19,986 nucleotides of DNA, taken from UBA7672 sp035548775. Its GTDB lineage: Bacteria; Pseudomonadota; Alphaproteobacteria; Caulobacterales; Hyphomonadaceae. A model generated the notes under the pieces. It was not told the DNA's origin. It ran no database searches and saw only the letters and a program-made list of their open reading frames with translations. The translations under genes and the position numbers were made by a program. This document shows, one piece after another, positions 1 to 8,140 of the stretch (its first letter is position 1; each line of letters begins with the position of its first letter). The DNA lies in contig DASZSI010000337.1 in NCBI GenBank assembly GCA_035548775.1, positions 1-19,986 of the forward strand, in the 5' to 3' direction.

Positions 1-870
1 TATGAGTCCGCCATCGCGCTCGGCGCGGGCGACCAGCAGATCGTCGACTACGCGGACATCTTCGGCTACGACGTCGACTTCCAGCGCGAGGTTCATCCCG
101 GCGACCATTTCGGGATCCTGTACGAGACCTATGACGACGAACGCGGCGGGCACGTAAAGACAGGCAATGTCCTGATGGCGACGCTGGACGGCGCGGCCGT
201 GTCGAAAACGTTCTACCGCTTTACACCGTCCGACGACGGCACGGTCGATTATTTCGACGAGAGCGGACAGAGCGCCAAGAAGTTCCTGATGAAGACGCCG
301 ATCAACGGCGCGCGCATCTCCTCGCCCTTCGGCAATCGGATGCACCCAATCCTCGGCTACACCAAGCTGCACAAGGGCACCGACTTCGCGGCCCCGACCG
401 GCACGCCGATCTACGCCGCTGGCAATGGCGTCATCATGCGCTATGGCAAGTTCTCGGACTACGGCAACTACGCGCTGATCAAGCACGCCAACAACTACGA
501 AACGGCCTACGGCCACATGAGCCGCTATGCGGCGGGACTGAAGGTGGGTAGCCATGTGCACCAGGGCGAGGTCATCGGCTATGTCGGCATGACGGGCGGC
601 GCCACCGGCCCTCACCTTCACTATGAAGTGCACATCAACGGCCAGCCGATCAATGCGATGACGCTGAAGCTGCCGACCGGACGCAAGCTTGAGGGCGCGC
701 AACTCGCGGCATTCCAGGCTGAGAAGGCCCGGATCGAGGCCCTGCGCGACCACGAGATCGCCCAGCACCAGCTGGTCGCGGCCAACAAGCCGGAACAGAA
801 CGGCGCCTTCGCCGTGCCGGTGGCCGCCACGGCCGCGCCCGACACCCGCGACGACGCCCAGCGGCCCTGA
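1..870 (+). CDS. M23 family metallopeptidase, C-terminal part (5' end outside window)
   Basis: This is a peptidoglycan hydrolase-like zinc endopeptidase of the LytM/M23 family, expected to act in the periplasm or outer envelope. The frame is open from base 1, so the visible 289 residues are the C-terminal part of a longer protein and any internal ATG (for example at 175) is not the true start. Counting visible residues, the zinc-site motif HxxxD is H124/D128 (HKGTDF). The conserved YGH is H172, and the HxH is H205/H207 (GPHLHYE). All canonical metal-binding and catalytic residues are present, so it is probably active rather than a degenerate EnvC/NlpD-type activator. The preceding region (about residues 20-110) resembles the beta-rich domain found N-terminal to M23 in large cell-wall peptidases. 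A charged, Ala-rich tail of about 60 residues follows. The family call is firm; the exact substrate is unknown. Confidence 0.92.
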   Translation, partial: YESAIALGAGDQQIVDYADIFGYDVDFQREVHPGDHFGILYETYDDERGGHVKTGNVLMATLDGAAVSKTFYRFTPSDDGTVDYFDESGQSAKKFLMKTPINGARISSPFGNRMHPILGYTKLHKGTDFAAPTGTPIYAAGNGVIMRYGKFSDYGNYALIKHANNYETAYGHMSRYAAGLKVGSHVHQGEVIGYVGMTGGATGPHLHYEVHINGQPINAMTLKLPTGRKLEGAQLAAFQAEKARIEALRDHEIAQHQLVAANKPEQNGAFAVPVAATAAPDTRDDAQRP

Positions 871-959
871 GACACAGGTCTTTCTGTCGCCGGGACTTCT
901 TGTCGGGAGGCCCTTGCGTGCGCTACCTCTGCGGCGATCCAACCGTCGCGGGGAAAACC

Positions 960-1457
960 ATGCAGTCCACGTCACGCATCCTTGCAGCGATCGCCGCCGC
1001 GGCAGCGCTGTCTGCCTGCGCCACCACACCGAAGCAGGACCTCGGACCGCTCGCTTTCATGGTGGGCTGCTGGCAGTCAGCCGACCTGGTGAACAAGGAA
1101 GTCTGGTCGCCGCCGGAACAGGGCCTGATGTTCGGCTACGCGACCACCACCAAGGGCGGCAAGCTGGACAGCTTCGAACAATCGCGCATCGACGTGACGA
1201 CCGCGAAGCCGACCTACACTGCCTCGCCTGACGGCCAACGCCCCGTCGTGTTCACGGCGACCGCTGTTCCCCCGCCTCCTTCCAAGGACGGCAAGTCCGC
1301 CACGGCCCCGACGGTCACGTTTGAAAACGCCGAGCATGACTACCCGCAGCGCATAACCTATTTCGCGACGGGCAAGGGCGGACTTGGGGCGCGCATCTCC
1401 AAGCTCGATGGCTCACGCGCCATCGACTATTCGTGGGCGCCTTGCAAGGCGGGATAG
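960..1457 (+). CDS. DUF6265-like putative lipoprotein
   Basis: This is a 165-residue exported protein. The N-terminus is a hydrophobic signal ending in a lipobox (LSAC, Cys20), so it is likely lipid-anchored. The mature part begins with LAFMVGCWQS and continues with an EVWSPPEQGLMFGYATTT block and an FENAEHDYPQRITY block. This order (LAG-CW, then W..P.GG.M.G, then FEN.EHDFPQRI.Y) is the signature I know from DUF6265 proteins, a lipocalin-like family of unknown function. The ATG at 960 is chosen because the signal peptide begins there; the frame extends upstream to a TTG at 900, but those residues are not signal-like. It ends one base before the stop of the convergent gene. Function unknown. 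Confidence 0.8.
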   Translation: MQSTSRILAAIAAAAALSACATTPKQDLGPLAFMVGCWQSADLVNKEVWSPPEQGLMFGYATTTKGGKLDSFEQSRIDVTTAKPTYTASPDGQRPVVFTATAVPPPPSKDGKSATAPTVTFENAEHDYPQRITYFATGKGGLGARISKLDGSRAIDYSWAPCKAG

Positions 1458-1458
1458 C

Positions 1459-1794
1459 CTAGCCCTGCTCGGGCTTTTTCCGGTTACGCCTCGGGTTGGC
1501 GAAGGCGTTGCCGAGCGCAGCGCCGCCCAGCGTCGCAACCGCGCCCAACTCGAAAATGATCGTCCAGTCGCTGAGCGCATCGCGGATCGCCCACAGCAGC
1601 ACGCCGCCGGCCGCGAGATTGGCTGCGCCCCAGAACACGTTGCGCACGGCGCTGTCGAGCGTCCCTGCGCCGCCCGAGAACGGGGTCGGGAACTGCTTGC
1701 CCGATACGCCGTGGACGAAATGCGGAATACCGTTGGTGAGGAAGGCCGCGGCGAAGAAAGCCATCAGGTAGTCCTGCCAGGGCGAGAACGACAT
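1459..1794 (-). CDS. small integral membrane protein, unknown function
   Basis: This is a protein of about 111 residues with three hydrophobic stretches: near residues 8-22 (YLMAFFAAAFLTNGIPHF), 45-65 (NVFWGAANLAAGGVLLWAI) and 70-92 (WTIIFELGAVATLGGAAL). A basic tail (NPRRNRKKPEQG) follows. I do not recognise the family with confidence. ATG 1794 is chosen because a good ribosome binding site (GGGGGAAGGCG) precedes it; the frame is open further upstream but overlaps the preceding tetR stop. It lies 13 bp downstream of the TetR-family gene on the same strand and is probably co-transcribed with it. A role linked to the efflux system is possible by context only. Confidence 0.7.
   Translation of the reverse strand: MSFSPWQDYLMAFFAAAFLTNGIPHFVHGVSGKQFPTPFSGGAGTLDSAVRNVFWGAANLAAGGVLLWAIRDALSDWTIIFELGAVATLGGAALGNAFANPRRNRKKPEQG
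1461..1479 (+). terminator. Rho-independent terminator inside the convergent gene's 3' end
   Basis: A stem AGCCC (1461-1465) pairs with GGGCT (1471-1475) around a 5-nt loop and is followed by T4 (1476-1479). It starts 4 bp after the stop of the DUF6265-like gene and lies within the last codons of the leftward membrane-protein gene. The T-tract is only on the rightward side. The stem is short (5 bp), so it may be a moderate terminator. Confidence 0.5.
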
Positions 1795-1807
1795 CGCCTT
1801 CCCCCGA

Positions 1808-2470
1808 TCAGCCCTTGAGCGATTCAATGCCGCCGATGAACACCTTCACGGCGCGATCCACGGTGTCGCGCACTTCAGCTTCGGTCGGCGTGTAGCTGGA
1901 GTTGAGAAGGGCGCGGAACTGGATACGCGAGCGCACGAGGTCGAAGAAGATGGACGCAGCGAGATCGAAGTTGTCGATCTTGATTTCGCCGGCGCGCACG
2001 CGGTCTTCGAGATAGTCCGCCAGCGCCTTGCGCACCTGGTCCGGCGCGCGCTTGCCCCAGGCCTCTGCCAATTCGGGGAATTTCTTCGATTGCGCCACCA
2101 TCAGGCGGAAGACATCGAGCGCGTCGGATTCAAGTTGCTTGAACAGGAAAGTCTCGCCGATGCGCTTGAGGCCCTCGCGCAGGGGAGCGTGGGCGGCGAG
2201 TTCGATCTGCATCTGCTCCGTGAGGATCTTCACCCGGGCGTCGATCATCGCCTCGAACAGACCCTTCTTGCCGCCGAACTGGGCGTAGAGGGTCGACAGC
2301 GAGCCGCCGGCCCGCTTGACGATCTCGGCCATGTTGGCCTGCTCGTAGCCGTATTCGAGGAAGACTTCCCTTGCGGCTTTCAGGAAAGCGGCCCGGCGAA
2401 GTTCGGCGCGTCCAGCTTCCGGAGCGATTTCGGGGTCCTGCGTCGCCTGCGTCGAATCGTTCTGAGACAT
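1808..2470 (-). CDS. TetR/AcrR family transcriptional regulator, probable repressor of emrAB
   Basis: This is a 220-residue one-component repressor. The N-terminal TetR_N helix-turn-helix is clear (RRAAFLKAAREVFLEYGYEQANMAEIVKRAGGSLSTLYAQFGGKKGLFEAM, about residues 26-76). An all-helical ligand-binding domain follows, with the FRLMVAQSKKFPELAEAW pattern seen in AcrR-type C-terminal domains. ATG 2470 gives the usual family length. A TTG at 2536 and an ATG at 2527 are in frame but would place the start inside the likely divergent promoter. The ribosome binding site for 2470 is weak. It is divergent from the emrA/emrB-like operon, the standard arrangement for a local repressor of a drug pump, and the adjacent leftward gene is likely co-transcribed. 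Confidence 0.85.
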   Translation of the reverse strand: MSQNDSTQATQDPEIAPEAGRAELRRAAFLKAAREVFLEYGYEQANMAEIVKRAGGSLSTLYAQFGGKKGLFEAMIDARVKILTEQMQIELAAHAPLREGLKRIGETFLFKQLESDALDVFRLMVAQSKKFPELAEAWGKRAPDQVRKALADYLEDRVRAGEIKIDNFDLAASIFFDLVRSRIQFRALLNSSYTPTEAEVRDTVDRAVKVFIGGIESLKG

Positions 2471-2612
2471 GTTTTTAGCGTTACTCGATACGACCCCGGC
2501 TTGATACTCGGGCAAGTCTGGATACATTTCAACCAAAACGTAACGCCAATTACATATAGAAGCCCCTCCTCCCCAGCGGGACTTCCTTCGGCCTTAGGAC
2601 AGGAAAACTGCC
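2471..2612. promoter_or_regulatory. divergent tetR / emrAB-like promoter-operator region
   Basis: This 142-bp region separates the TetR-family start from the HlyD-family start. A plausible rightward sigma70-type promoter is TTGATA (2501-2506), 16 bp, TACATT (2523-2528). A second AT-rich element, TACATA, is at 2551-2556. GTAACGC (2540-2546) recurs in inverted orientation as GCGTTAC (2478-2484), and GTAA(2540-2543)/TTAC(2550-2553) forms a short local dyad next to TACATA. These are candidate TetR operator half-sites. AGGAAAA upstream of 2613 is the ribosome binding site of emrA. The region is certain as an intergenic control region; the individual elements are tentative. Confidence 0.4.
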
Positions 2613-3764
2613 ATGGCGCTCAAGACCGTGAAGATCGACCAGCCGTCGCTGGCCGAAACCGCCCAGCCTGCAGAGCAAGCGGTCGCGCCGCCAGCAGGCG
2701 AAGCTGCACCCGCAAAGCCTGACTTGCGGAAAAGGATTCTTCCGATCGTCGGCGCCGTTGTGCTGATCGGCGCCCTGTGGGTCGGCGGCAGCTGGCTGAT
2801 CGATGGCCGGTTCAACATCTCCACCGACAATGCCTACATCCGTTCCGACATCACCCGCGTCACGCCGAAGGTTCAGGGCTACGTCACCACCGTGCATGTC
2901 GAGGACAACCAGCCTGTGAAGGCCGGCGACCTTCTCATCACGCTCGAAGCTTCCGACTTCCAGGCGCGCGTCGCCGCCGCGAAGGCCGAACTGGCGCAAG
3001 CGCAGGCTGATGCTGCGCAGGCCCATGCGCGCATCGCCGCGCAGCGCGACCAGCTTGCCGAAGCGCAGGCCGCACGCGAAGCGGCGGATGCTTCCGCCGA
3101 CTGGTCAACTTCCGACGCCAAGCGCCTCGCCGATCTTGCGGAGAAAGGTTGGTATCCGAAGGCGAAGGTCGAACAGGCGGAGGCGGCCAAGCGCACAGCC
3201 AATGCACAACTGACTCAGGCCGAGGCTTCGATCACCGCCCAGCGCAGCCAGCTGACCAGCACCGAGGCCGCCGCCAAGTCGGCCGAAGCCAAGGTTGAAG
3301 CCGCGCAGGCCAAGCTCGACGCCGCCCAGATCGACCTCGGCCGCACCGAAATCCGCGCCCCGATCGACGGTGTTGTCGCGAACAAGGTGGTGGCGGTTGG
3401 CCAGCTTCTGTCGCCCAACCAGGCGGCGCTGGCCATTGTGCCGGCCTCGGACGCCTACATCATCGCGAACTTCAAGGAGACGCAGATCGGCGAGATGAAG
3501 CCGGGCCAGCGGGTTCATATCCGTGTCGACGCCTATCCCAGTCTCAAGGTCGAAGGCACGGTTGAAAGCATCGCCCCCAACACGGGCGCCACGTTCAGCC
3601 TGGTGCCGCAGGACACCGCGACCGGCAATTTCACCAAGATCGTCCAGCGCGTACCCGTGCGCATCAAGATCGACAGCCAGGCCCTGGCAAGCGGCCTGCT
3701 GCGGTCGGGCCTGGCGGTTGAAGCGACTGTCTCGACCAAGGCCGACAACACCAGCAAGGGCTGA
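2613..3764 (+). CDS. emrA: HlyD/EmrA family efflux periplasmic adaptor
   Basis: This is a 383-residue membrane-fusion protein that would couple the inner-membrane pump encoded next door to an outer-membrane channel. A proline/alanine-rich cytoplasmic tail is followed by one transmembrane segment (about residues 42-63). A biotinyl-lipoyl half-domain comes next (TDNAYIRSDITRVTPKVQG, 71-112), then a long Ala/Gln/Glu-rich coiled-coil hairpin (about 115-240). The second lipoyl half and beta-barrel start at RTEIRAPIDGVVANKVV (244-260). The DNAY...P.V.G and T.IRAP.DG.V motifs are typical of the EmrA branch. AGGAAAA lies a few bases before the ATG. It is separated by 5 bp from the MFS gene. No outer-membrane TolC-like gene is present in the window, so that partner must be encoded elsewhere. 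Confidence 0.92.
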   Translation: MALKTVKIDQPSLAETAQPAEQAVAPPAGEAAPAKPDLRKRILPIVGAVVLIGALWVGGSWLIDGRFNISTDNAYIRSDITRVTPKVQGYVTTVHVEDNQPVKAGDLLITLEASDFQARVAAAKAELAQAQADAAQAHARIAAQRDQLAEAQAAREAADASADWSTSDAKRLADLAEKGWYPKAKVEQAEAAKRTANAQLTQAEASITAQRSQLTSTEAAAKSAEAKVEAAQAKLDAAQIDLGRTEIRAPIDGVVANKVVAVGQLLSPNQAALAIVPASDAYIIANFKETQIGEMKPGQRVHIRVDAYPSLKVEGTVESIAPNTGATFSLVPQDTATGNFTKIVQRVPVRIKIDSQALASGLLRSGLAVEATVSTKADNTSKG

Positions 3765-3769
3765 GCGCC

Positions 3770-5380
3770 ATGAGCGCGACCACAGCCGACGCCCGGCCCG
3801 GGCCGCCGCCGGGCGTCTCGACGCCTCCGACGCGCGGAACAGCGGAAGCACGCCGGCTGAACATCGGCTTCATGTCGATGGTGGTCGGCATGTTCATGGC
3901 GATCCTGGATATCCAGATCGTCGCTTCTTCCATCGGCCAGATCCAGGCAGGCGTGTCGGCCTCGGCTGACGAGATTTCGTGGATCCAGACCAGCTATCTG
4001 ATCGCCGAGGTGATCGGCATTCCCTTGTCCGGCCTGCTCAATCGCGCGCTGGGGATGCGTACGCTGTGGGTGTGCTCGGCCATCGGCTTCACGGCATCGA
4101 GCGCGCTGTGCGCCCTGGCCTGGGACCTCGACAGCCTCGTCTTCTTCCGCTGCATCCAGGGCTTCCTTGGCGCGGCGATGATCCCGACCACGATGGCGGC
4201 GGCCTTTACCCTGTTCGGCCCCAACCGCTCCATGCTGCAGCAGGTGATGATCGGCATGGTCGCGACGCTGGCGCCGTCGATCGGCCCGACGCTGGGCGGC
4301 TGGATTACAGACCATCTGAGCTGGCACTGGCTGTTCCTGGTCAACGTCGGCCCCGGCGTCTTCGCCATCCTCATGGTGCTGACCTACATCCCCAAATCGC
4401 CGTCCAACTTCTCGCTGATCCGCAACATCGACATCATCGGCCTCGGCGCGATGGGTCTGTTCTTCGGCTCGTTCGAGTATGTGTTCGAGGAGGGACCGAA
4501 GAACCAGTGGCTGGAAGACCCCGACCTCGTCATCTGGATGCTGGTGTGCGCCACGGCCGGCGTCGTCTTCTTCTGGCGCGCCTTCACCCAGAAGAATCCG
4601 GTCGTCGACCTGTCCATCCTGGGAAACCGCAATTTCAGCCTCGGCTCGATGGTTGCGATCGCGATTGGCTTCGGACTGTTCGGCTCCGTCTACATCACAC
4701 CGCTCTTCCTCGGGCAGGTGCGCGGCTACAACGCGCTGCAGATCGGCCAGATCATGAGCGTGGGAGGCCTCGCCATGTTCATCGGCGGACCGATGGCCGG
4801 CATCCTGATCCGCAGGATCGACCCGCGCATCGTGATGGCGGTCGGCATGACGTCCGCCGCCATCGGCCTCTACTGGAACTCGTTCCTGACCCAGGACTCG
4901 AGCTTCACCGAATTGTTCTGGCCCCAGGCGCTGCGCGGCTATGGCCTGATCACTTGCATGGTGCCCGCGAATTATCTTGCGCTCGGCATGATGCCGCCGA
5001 TGAAGATGCCGAACGCGACAGGCCTTTTCACCGTCTTCCGCAACATGGGCGGCGCGATCGGGCTTGCCCTTCTGAACACGCTGCGCCTCAGCTTCACCAA
5101 CCTGCATGTGCAGGAACTGTCGGCGGGAATGGACGCTTCCCGGCCGGAGGTGCAGGCTTTCCTCGACCAGGCTCAGGCCGGCGCCGCGGCCCTCGGCACG
5201 GGCGATCCAACGACCATGGCGTCGATGCAGCTGGCGCGGCGTATACAGGTTGAAGCGGCTATCATGACGTTCAACAACATGTTCCAGTTCATGGCGATCT
5301 GTTTCGTCGCGATGCTGTTGCTGGTTCCGCTGCTGAAGCGACCGCCGCTGGCCGGCCAAGCGCCGCAGCCCGGGCACTGA
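3770..5380 (+). CDS. emrB: DHA2-type MFS drug:H+ antiporter (EmrB/QacA family)
   Basis: This is a 536-residue inner-membrane transporter, the length expected for the 14-helix DHA2 subfamily. The first helix carries LDIQIVASSIGQIQAG (46-61), matching the family's LDxTIVNVALP-like motif. A degenerate motif A (GLLNRALGMRTLW, about 88-100) and the antiporter motif C (APSIGPTLGGWI, about 168-179) follow. It probably exports hydrophobic drugs or toxic metabolites with the upstream EmrA-like adaptor. Start 3770 is 5 bp after the adaptor stop, suggesting translational coupling. The N-terminal 27 residues are Pro/Ala/Thr-rich and polar. The stop codon directly abuts the stop of the convergent histidine kinase gene, with no intergenic base. 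Substrate unknown. Confidence 0.93.
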   Translation: MSATTADARPGPPPGVSTPPTRGTAEARRLNIGFMSMVVGMFMAILDIQIVASSIGQIQAGVSASADEISWIQTSYLIAEVIGIPLSGLLNRALGMRTLWVCSAIGFTASSALCALAWDLDSLVFFRCIQGFLGAAMIPTTMAAAFTLFGPNRSMLQQVMIGMVATLAPSIGPTLGGWITDHLSWHWLFLVNVGPGVFAILMVLTYIPKSPSNFSLIRNIDIIGLGAMGLFFGSFEYVFEEGPKNQWLEDPDLVIWMLVCATAGVVFFWRAFTQKNPVVDLSILGNRNFSLGSMVAIAIGFGLFGSVYITPLFLGQVRGYNALQIGQIMSVGGLAMFIGGPMAGILIRRIDPRIVMAVGMTSAAIGLYWNSFLTQDSSFTELFWPQALRGYGLITCMVPANYLALGMMPPMKMPNATGLFTVFRNMGGAIGLALLNTLRLSFTNLHVQELSAGMDASRPEVQAFLDQAQAGAAALGTGDPTTMASMQLARRIQVEAAIMTFNNMFQFMAICFVAMLLLVPLLKRPPLAGQAPQPGH

Positions 5381-7027
5381 TCAGGAAAGCACGGTTTCCG
5401 GCTTCAGGCGGAAAGTCGCGATCAGGCCGGTCGGCGCGTAGCTGCGCTCAACGGTTCCACCGAGATTGCGCTCGATCATCATCTCGATCAGTGACGAGCC
5501 GAATCCGGTACGATCCGGCGCCTTGGACGGTGGACCACCGGTCTCGGTCCAGACGATGACGAGACCGCTCGCCGGTTGCATCGCCCAGGTGATGATCACC
5601 TTGCCCTCAGGCGCGGACCAGGCACCGTATTTGGCCGCATTGGTGGCCATCTCGTGCAGCACAAGGCCGAGCGACTGGGCGGTGGCCGGAGAAACCAGGA
5701 TGTCGCCGCCTTCGAGCTCCAGCCGCCCGGGCTGGTCCGCCGCGAAGGGCTGAAGCTGGGTCGATATGAGCTCCTTCAGCGGGACGGCGCCCAAAGCGCT
5801 TGAGGACATCACGTCGATCGACCGGCCCAGCGCGGTCAGGCGCGCCATGATGTCGTCGCGAAGCTGCTCGACGCTTTGGGCCGACCGGGCCGATAGCCGG
5901 GCCAGCGCCGAAGCGATGGCGATCTGGTTCTTGGCGCGATGCGCCGTTTCGCGCAGCAGCAGCGCCTGCTCGTTCTCGTGCTGGAGGCGCCGTGTCGCCG
6001 CGCGAGTCAGCGTGCCGATAACATCGTCAACCTCGCGGACGATCGAGTGGGTTTCCGGAATAGCGCCGCCAGCGTCGAGCGCCCTGCCTACCGTCGCGGC
6101 GCGTCGGATGGCGCCAGCCAGCATGCGGCCCAGGGCGGCGCCGGCCAGGATGGTCAGCGACACCACGATGATGGTGAGGAGCGTGAAGATGCGCCAGCGC
6201 TGGGAAATCGAGGCGTCGGCCTGCAGCGATGAGGTCCACACGCAGGCGCGCCAACCCCACACGTCCATCTTCTTGCTGGCCGCGGAATAGAGCACATCTC
6301 CAACGTGCTGTTCGTGAAGACCGATCTTGTCGTCGCTGCACAGTTGCTTCAGCAGGTCTGGCGGCCCGGACGGCGGGACATCTCCGATCACGTGCGCGCC
6401 CACGCCATCGAGGATCGCGTAGGTCCACCCCGGGGGCGGCAGCTTGTCCTTGAATATGCCGCGCAGGGACTCGGCGTTGCGGGTCAGGATGAGCGCCTTA
6501 GCCCTGAACTCGCCGGAGATCAGCGGCATGGTGACGTTGAAGACTTCCCGCTTAGCGATGTTGCCGAAGAAAATGTTCGACACGGTGGGCGCGCCACGGC
6601 TGATCGCGCCGTCGATGTCGGCGCCGGCCGGAATGTCGGGCAGCGGCGTGCCGTATGGCACGCGCGTGTTGAGCAGCATGTGGTGTTCGCCATCGACTGC
6701 GAGCAAGTAGGTGTCCGTGCCCGCTAGCGCCTTGGTCGCCCGTTCATGCAGCAGGTTGTAGTCCTGGGTCTCGACCCAGCCGCTCGCCGCCAGGAGGGCC
6801 AGGTTCGTCGACATGTTCCGGAATTCGCGGTCGAGCGTTTCCGCAACCGTATCGACGCCCTGCGCCGCCCGATTGGTCATGGCGACACGGTTGACGTTGT
6901 CCGACTGGAGCAGAAGCAGCGCGGAAATCGCCAGCGACGGCGCTGCGACCGCAAGAATGAGGATCACGACAAGAAGCGTGACCGGCACACGGAGGAAGGA
7001 TCGCCTGGGGGCATCCGGCGCGGTCAT
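5381..7027 (-). CDS. HWE-family sensor histidine kinase
   Basis: This is a 548-residue membrane sensor kinase. Helix TM1 (about residues 15-40) and TM2 (about 280-303) flank a periplasmic region of about 240 residues, consistent with a Cache-type sensor; I could not assign it from motifs alone. The dimerisation/phosphoacceptor box is LLLRETAHRAKNQIA, with His363. The ATPase domain has the N-box LVLHEMATNAAKYGAWS (456-471), then the WxExxGGP motif (WTETGGP, 493-499) and GFGSSLIE (508-515). These features define the HWE group, common in alphaproteobacteria and often feeding the PhyR-NepR-EcfG general stress cascade. No response regulator is adjacent, so the kinase is an orphan. ATG 7027 has a strong ribosome binding site (GGAGAG). 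It lies 193 bp downstream of the crp-like gene on the same strand. Confidence 0.92.
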   Translation of the reverse strand: MTAPDAPRRSFLRVPVTLLVVILILAVAAPSLAISALLLLQSDNVNRVAMTNRAAQGVDTVAETLDREFRNMSTNLALLAASGWVETQDYNLLHERATKALAGTDTYLLAVDGEHHMLLNTRVPYGTPLPDIPAGADIDGAISRGAPTVSNIFFGNIAKREVFNVTMPLISGEFRAKALILTRNAESLRGIFKDKLPPPGWTYAILDGVGAHVIGDVPPSGPPDLLKQLCSDDKIGLHEQHVGDVLYSAASKKMDVWGWRACVWTSSLQADASISQRWRIFTLLTIIVVSLTILAGAALGRMLAGAIRRAATVGRALDAGGAIPETHSIVREVDDVIGTLTRAATRRLQHENEQALLLRETAHRAKNQIAIASALARLSARSAQSVEQLRDDIMARLTALGRSIDVMSSSALGAVPLKELISTQLQPFAADQPGRLELEGGDILVSPATAQSLGLVLHEMATNAAKYGAWSAPEGKVIITWAMQPASGLVIVWTETGGPPSKAPDRTGFGSSLIEMMIERNLGGTVERSYAPTGLIATFRLKPETVLS

Positions 7028-7220
7028 GCGCTCTCCATGCTCCGGCCGCGAGCAACCGAAAACCGCGCTGGCGCGCGACCGCCTGAAGGGCGCGTCCCCA
7101 TTTTGCGGACTCTAATCCGACCCAAACAAACCCGACCGATGAAATGACTAGCTCAAATGAACCCAAGGCTCCAGCACATAGAGCAAGGTCGTCACCAGGC
7201 AAGCGCGGCCAAGAACATGG

Positions 7221-7958
7221 TTACTCGAAGTGCAGGTAGGATGGATCGAACGACGCCAGCTCCGCCAACCGGGCGCGGTCGAGGAGGTCGATCTGGCCCT
7301 TGCGGTATTCGGCGATGCCGTCTTCCGACAGGCGCCGGAAGGTGCGGTTCACGTGGATGACGCTGATGCCCAGGATGTCGGCGAAGTCCTCCTGGTTGAG
7401 CGGCAATTCGATGGTTCGCCCATTCATCTGGCCGATCGCGGTCAGGCGAGCTTCCAGTTCGCACAGGGCGTGCGCCAGCTTCTCGAGGCTGTCGCGGCGG
7501 CCGAGTGAGACGACCCGCTCGGCCAGCACGGATTCCTCCTGCCCCGACGTCCAGGCAATGGCGGCGGCGAGGCCAGGATACTTGTCGAACAGCTCGGGCG
7601 CCGCCGGAGAGTCAATCTTGATGACACTGACTGGCGTACGCGCCGTAAGGTCAAAACTCGACGCCTTGAACAGCACGCTGTCGGCGCAAAGGATGTCTCC
7701 CGGCAGGGCGTAGTTGACGATCTGGCGGCGGCCGGAAGCCAGCCCGCGCGAGCGGAACACCCACCCGCTTTCGACCAGGTACATCTGCGGGCAGCGGTCA
7801 TGTTCTTTCACGATCGGCCGCCCAGCCGAAAATTCGGCGCGTTCCCGCGCCAGCGATTTCACGTCGCGAACCAGCGTGTCAGCGAGACCGCCGAGGATCG
7901 CCATCTTCCGTCGCAGGAAGTCAGTCGCTTTCTCCGTTGTGGAGTCTGTCCGCATCAT
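7221..7958 (-). CDS. Crp/Fnr family transcriptional regulator
   Basis: This is a regulator of about 245 residues. It has an N-terminal cyclic-nucleotide-binding-like beta roll (…YLVESGWVFRSR…GRRQIVNYALPGDILCADS…). A long dimerisation helix leads to a C-terminal winged helix (LNQEDFADILGISVIHVNRTFRRLSEDGIAEYRKGQIDLLD). No N-terminal cysteine cluster is present, so an FNR-type iron-sulfur sensor is unlikely, and a canonical cAMP-binding site is not evident. Start choice is uncertain. ATG 7958 (or the adjacent ATG 7955) gives the usual length. A GTG at 7973 has a better-placed GGAAAG. The frame runs back to a TTG at 8072 without a ribosome binding site. The gene lies upstream of, and points toward, the HWE kinase gene. 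An EcfG-like promoter lies about 180 bp upstream. Confidence 0.88.
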   Translation of the reverse strand: MMRTDSTTEKATDFLRRKMAILGGLADTLVRDVKSLARERAEFSAGRPIVKEHDRCPQMYLVESGWVFRSRGLASGRRQIVNYALPGDILCADSVLFKASSFDLTARTPVSVIKIDSPAAPELFDKYPGLAAAIAWTSGQEESVLAERVVSLGRRDSLEKLAHALCELEARLTAIGQMNGRTIELPLNQEDFADILGISVIHVNRTFRRLSEDGIAEYRKGQIDLLDRARLAELASFDPSYLHFE

Positions 7959-8140
7959 GGTCAGGTCCGTCACCGGGCTTTCCGAACGCGGCGCGCCGCG
8001 CGGGCCTCGTCCTGGCCATCGGTGGACTGCGAACCGAAAGCGGCGCTGAAAATCGGAAATGAAGAGGGACAAATGAATGAGCGAGAAGGCATAGGACCAC
8101 CTCTGAACGAAGTCCCGCCCCGGGTAGCTCAGATCAATCC

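Noticed and set aside
3533..5377. 614-codon open frame on the minus strand antisense to emrA/emrB
   Set aside because: The sequence is rich in His, Arg, Asp and Glu with no domain pattern. It is a GC-driven shadow of the MFS gene.
8121..8140. tRNA-like GGGTAGCTCAG segment
   Set aside because: It resembles a tRNA D-arm, but no anticodon arm, T-arm (GGTTCGA) or acceptor pairing follows.
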